Shown here piece by piece: positions 62,464 through 64,000 of a stretch of 64,000 bases of DNA. The notes beneath the pieces were generated by a model, which did no database searches, was not told the DNA's origin, and saw only the letters and a program-made list of their open reading frames with translations. This DNA is from Limnomonas spitsbergensis (Eukaryota > Chlorophyta > Chlorophyceae > Chlamydomonadales). The DNA is taken from the NCBI GenBank assembly GCA_037349105.1, contig JAYJMM010000041.1, forward strand, positions 1,116,001 through 1,180,000, read 5' to 3'. Position 1 is the stretch's first letter, and the number at the start of each line of letters is the position of its first letter. The position numbers and the translations under genes are program-made.

Positions 62464-63126
62464 TTATGGGGTAAGGGTGAAGGGTGGGAGGGAGGCTGCA
62501 GCTGACTGGTCCACAGATGTTCTGGGGTAAGGGTGAAGGGTGGGAGGGAGGAGGCAGCTCACTGATCCACAGCTGTTCTGGGGTAAGGGTGGGGATTGGG
62601 AGGGAGGAGGCAGCTGACTGGTCCACAGCTGTTCTGGGTGGGAGGGAGGAGGCATGCTACTGATCCACAGCTGTTCTGGGGTAAGGGTGAGGGGTAGGAG
62701 GGAGGAGGCAGCTGACTGGTCCACAGCTGTTCTGGGGTAAGGGTGAGGGGTAGGAGGGAGGAGGCAGGTTACTGATCCACAGCTGTTCTGGGGTAAGGGT
62801 GAGGGGTGGGAGGGAGGAGGCAGCTGACTGGTCCACAGCTGTTCTGGGGTAAGGGTGAAGGGTGGGAGGGAGGAGGCAGCTGACTGGTCCACAGCTGTTC
62901 TGGGGTAAGGGTGAAGGGTGGGAGGGAGGAGGCAGGCTACTGATCCACAGCTGTTCTGGGGTAAGGGTGAGGGGTAGGAGGGAGGAGGCAGGTTACTGAT
63001 CCACAGCTGTTCTGGGGTAAGGGTGAGGGGTAGGAGGGAGGATGCAGCTGACTGATCCACAGCTGTTCTGGGGTAAGGGTGAAGGGTGGGAGGGAGGAGG
63101 CAGCTCACTGATCCACAGCTGTTCTG
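62464..63126 (+). repeat. Module M3 copy 8
   Basis: 663-bp spacer-proximal block of the common form, next to the last spacer. Confidence 0.9.
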
Positions 63127-64000
63127 AGATAAGGGGTAGGATGTGCAGCCTAGCACACGAGGGGGCAGGGTTCCAGAATATTCTTACGAGTTGTCCTGCC
63201 CAGTGGGCTGGAGGGTTTAGGACCCAGGGGTTGAGTGCAAGGCTGGAGGGTTTAGGACCTAGGGGTTGAGTGCAAGGCTGGAGGACTCAGGATACAGGGT
63301 TGGTGGAAAGGCTGGATGGCTCAGGACCTAGGAATTGAAAGGAAAGCTGGAGGGTTCAGGCAATGCAGGGTTTGCGAATTTTTCTAAGGATACTGTACTG
63401 CCATGTGGGCCTCATGTACATCTTAATACATGGATGGTACAAGGCAGGTACAGCAAGCAATGCCCAGGTTGACTCACAACTCCTACTCCTACAGATTTTA
63501 TCTTTGGTATGGGTGCTTTGATTAAAGTGTGCAAGACACAATATACGAAAGCTACGAAGTGACGGATGCAAGGTGGTGTGGAGAAAGGCGATGTGTCTGG
63601 CCATGAACTGGGACAGGTGATGGGGGGAGAGGGGATGTGTCTGGCCATGAGCTGGGACAGGTGATAGGGGGAGAGGGGATGTGTCTGGCCATGAGCTGGG
63701 ACAGGTGATGGGGGCAGGGCATTGATGTGCATTTATTTGGTGCATTTATTTGGTGCTTACTGGCGGGAACGTGGACTTGAGCTTGCAAGATGATAGGCCT
63801 CTTGGTTGGAGACTTGGGATGTTGGTTGATCTTCTAAAAATAGGGAAGAAAGGTACAGTAAGTAGGTGGAGAGCTGGCCAGATGTGGAGTGAAAGGATAT
63901 GAAGCAGCTGACCAACATGCCAAAAATGTAAATGGCCCTGGGCTGGCAGGTGCAGAGGTGAGGAGGGTAAGGGTGAGGGTTGGGAGGGAGGATGCAGCTG
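63127..64000 (+). repeat. Inter-array spacer S9, cut by window end (874 bp seen)
   Basis: S7-type spacer with all three subfamily markers and a private CTTCTAAAAATAGG (near 63835) where the others have CTTCTGAAAATAGG. On the - strand that change creates a TAG in the 184-codon frame open in most other copies. The window ends inside the fossil monomer, so the second 44-bp block is not seen. Confidence 0.93.

Larger units (their letters stand above)
58609..63126 (+). repeat. 56-bp satellite array A9 (about 81 monomers)
   Basis: The length equals 78 x 56 - 1 + 42 + 55 + 42 + 12. The -1 is a lost C in GGTCACAGCTG near 62231. It has one M2 and a terminal M3 module, and is shorter than A7 and similar to A8. 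Confidence 0.96.

Noticed and set aside
1..63126. Glucocorticoid/androgen receptor elements from TGTTCT in each monomer
   Set aside because: TGTTCT is a half-site, but the bases three positions upstream (ATCCAC or GTCCAC) do not match the other half of the palindrome.
1..64000. Telomeric or subtelomeric (TTAGGG)n repeat
   Set aside because: TTAGGG occurs only as isolated copies within some monomers and is never in tandem.
1..64000. tRNA, rRNA, other RNA genes, or bacterial/phage operons
   Set aside because: No conserved RNA sequence or bacterial gene order was seen anywhere; all sequence is accounted for by monomers and spacer.

Overview
The window is a block of satellite DNA, and I find no credible gene in it. 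About 55 kb of the 64 kb is one 56-bp monomer repeated head to tail in a single orientation, about 984 copies by length arithmetic. The rest is nine copies of a 1,016-1,018 bp non-satellite spacer (the ninth is cut by the window end). The organism cannot be named from sequence alone. Kilobase higher-order repeats, a CpG-free G-rich monomer and the lack of any bacterial or organellar gene point to a eukaryotic nuclear genome, most plausibly a vertebrate.

Layout: monomer arrays A1 1-9113, A2 10130-15502, A3 16519-26173, A4 27191-32381, A5 33399-37259, A6 38276-44807, A7 45825-51814, A8 52833-57590 and A9 58609-63126 alternate with spacers S1 9114-10129, S2 15503-16518, S3 26174-27190, S4 32382-33398, S5 37260-38275, S6 44808-45824, S7 51815-52832, S8 57591-58608 and S9 63127-64000. 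One array plus one spacer is the higher-order unit, 4.9-10.7 kb long because monomer number varies. Array lengths fit 56n plus 12 bp once a few recurrent short monomers (42 bp and 55 bp) are counted, so nearly all size change has been by whole monomers.

Monomer numbering used below: position 1 is the G of GAGGCAGCTG. Positions 5-10 and 20-25 are two CAGCTG palindromes, 30-54 hold five G-runs (30-33, 37-39, 44-46, 48-50, 52-54), and 15 and 41-47 are the most variable positions. The + strand carries four stop trinucleotides per monomer; the - strand carries none. Because 56 = 2 modulo 3, the - strand is open in all frames and gives long proline-rich open frames (up to 634 codons). I treat these as a by-product of repeat arithmetic: most begin at GTG, and they end wherever a monomer variant brings in a stop.

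The main points of interest are the nested duplication history (6,389, 10,671, 17,060 and 5,776 bp periods, and 1,736, 1,008 and 672 bp in-register duplications), the dense G-quadruplex and E-box potential, splice-site-like signals repeated in every unit, a spacer that holds a fossil monomer and a split 44-bp minisatellite, and a cluster of homopolymer indels at 34.0-40.2 kb that may mark an assembly problem.
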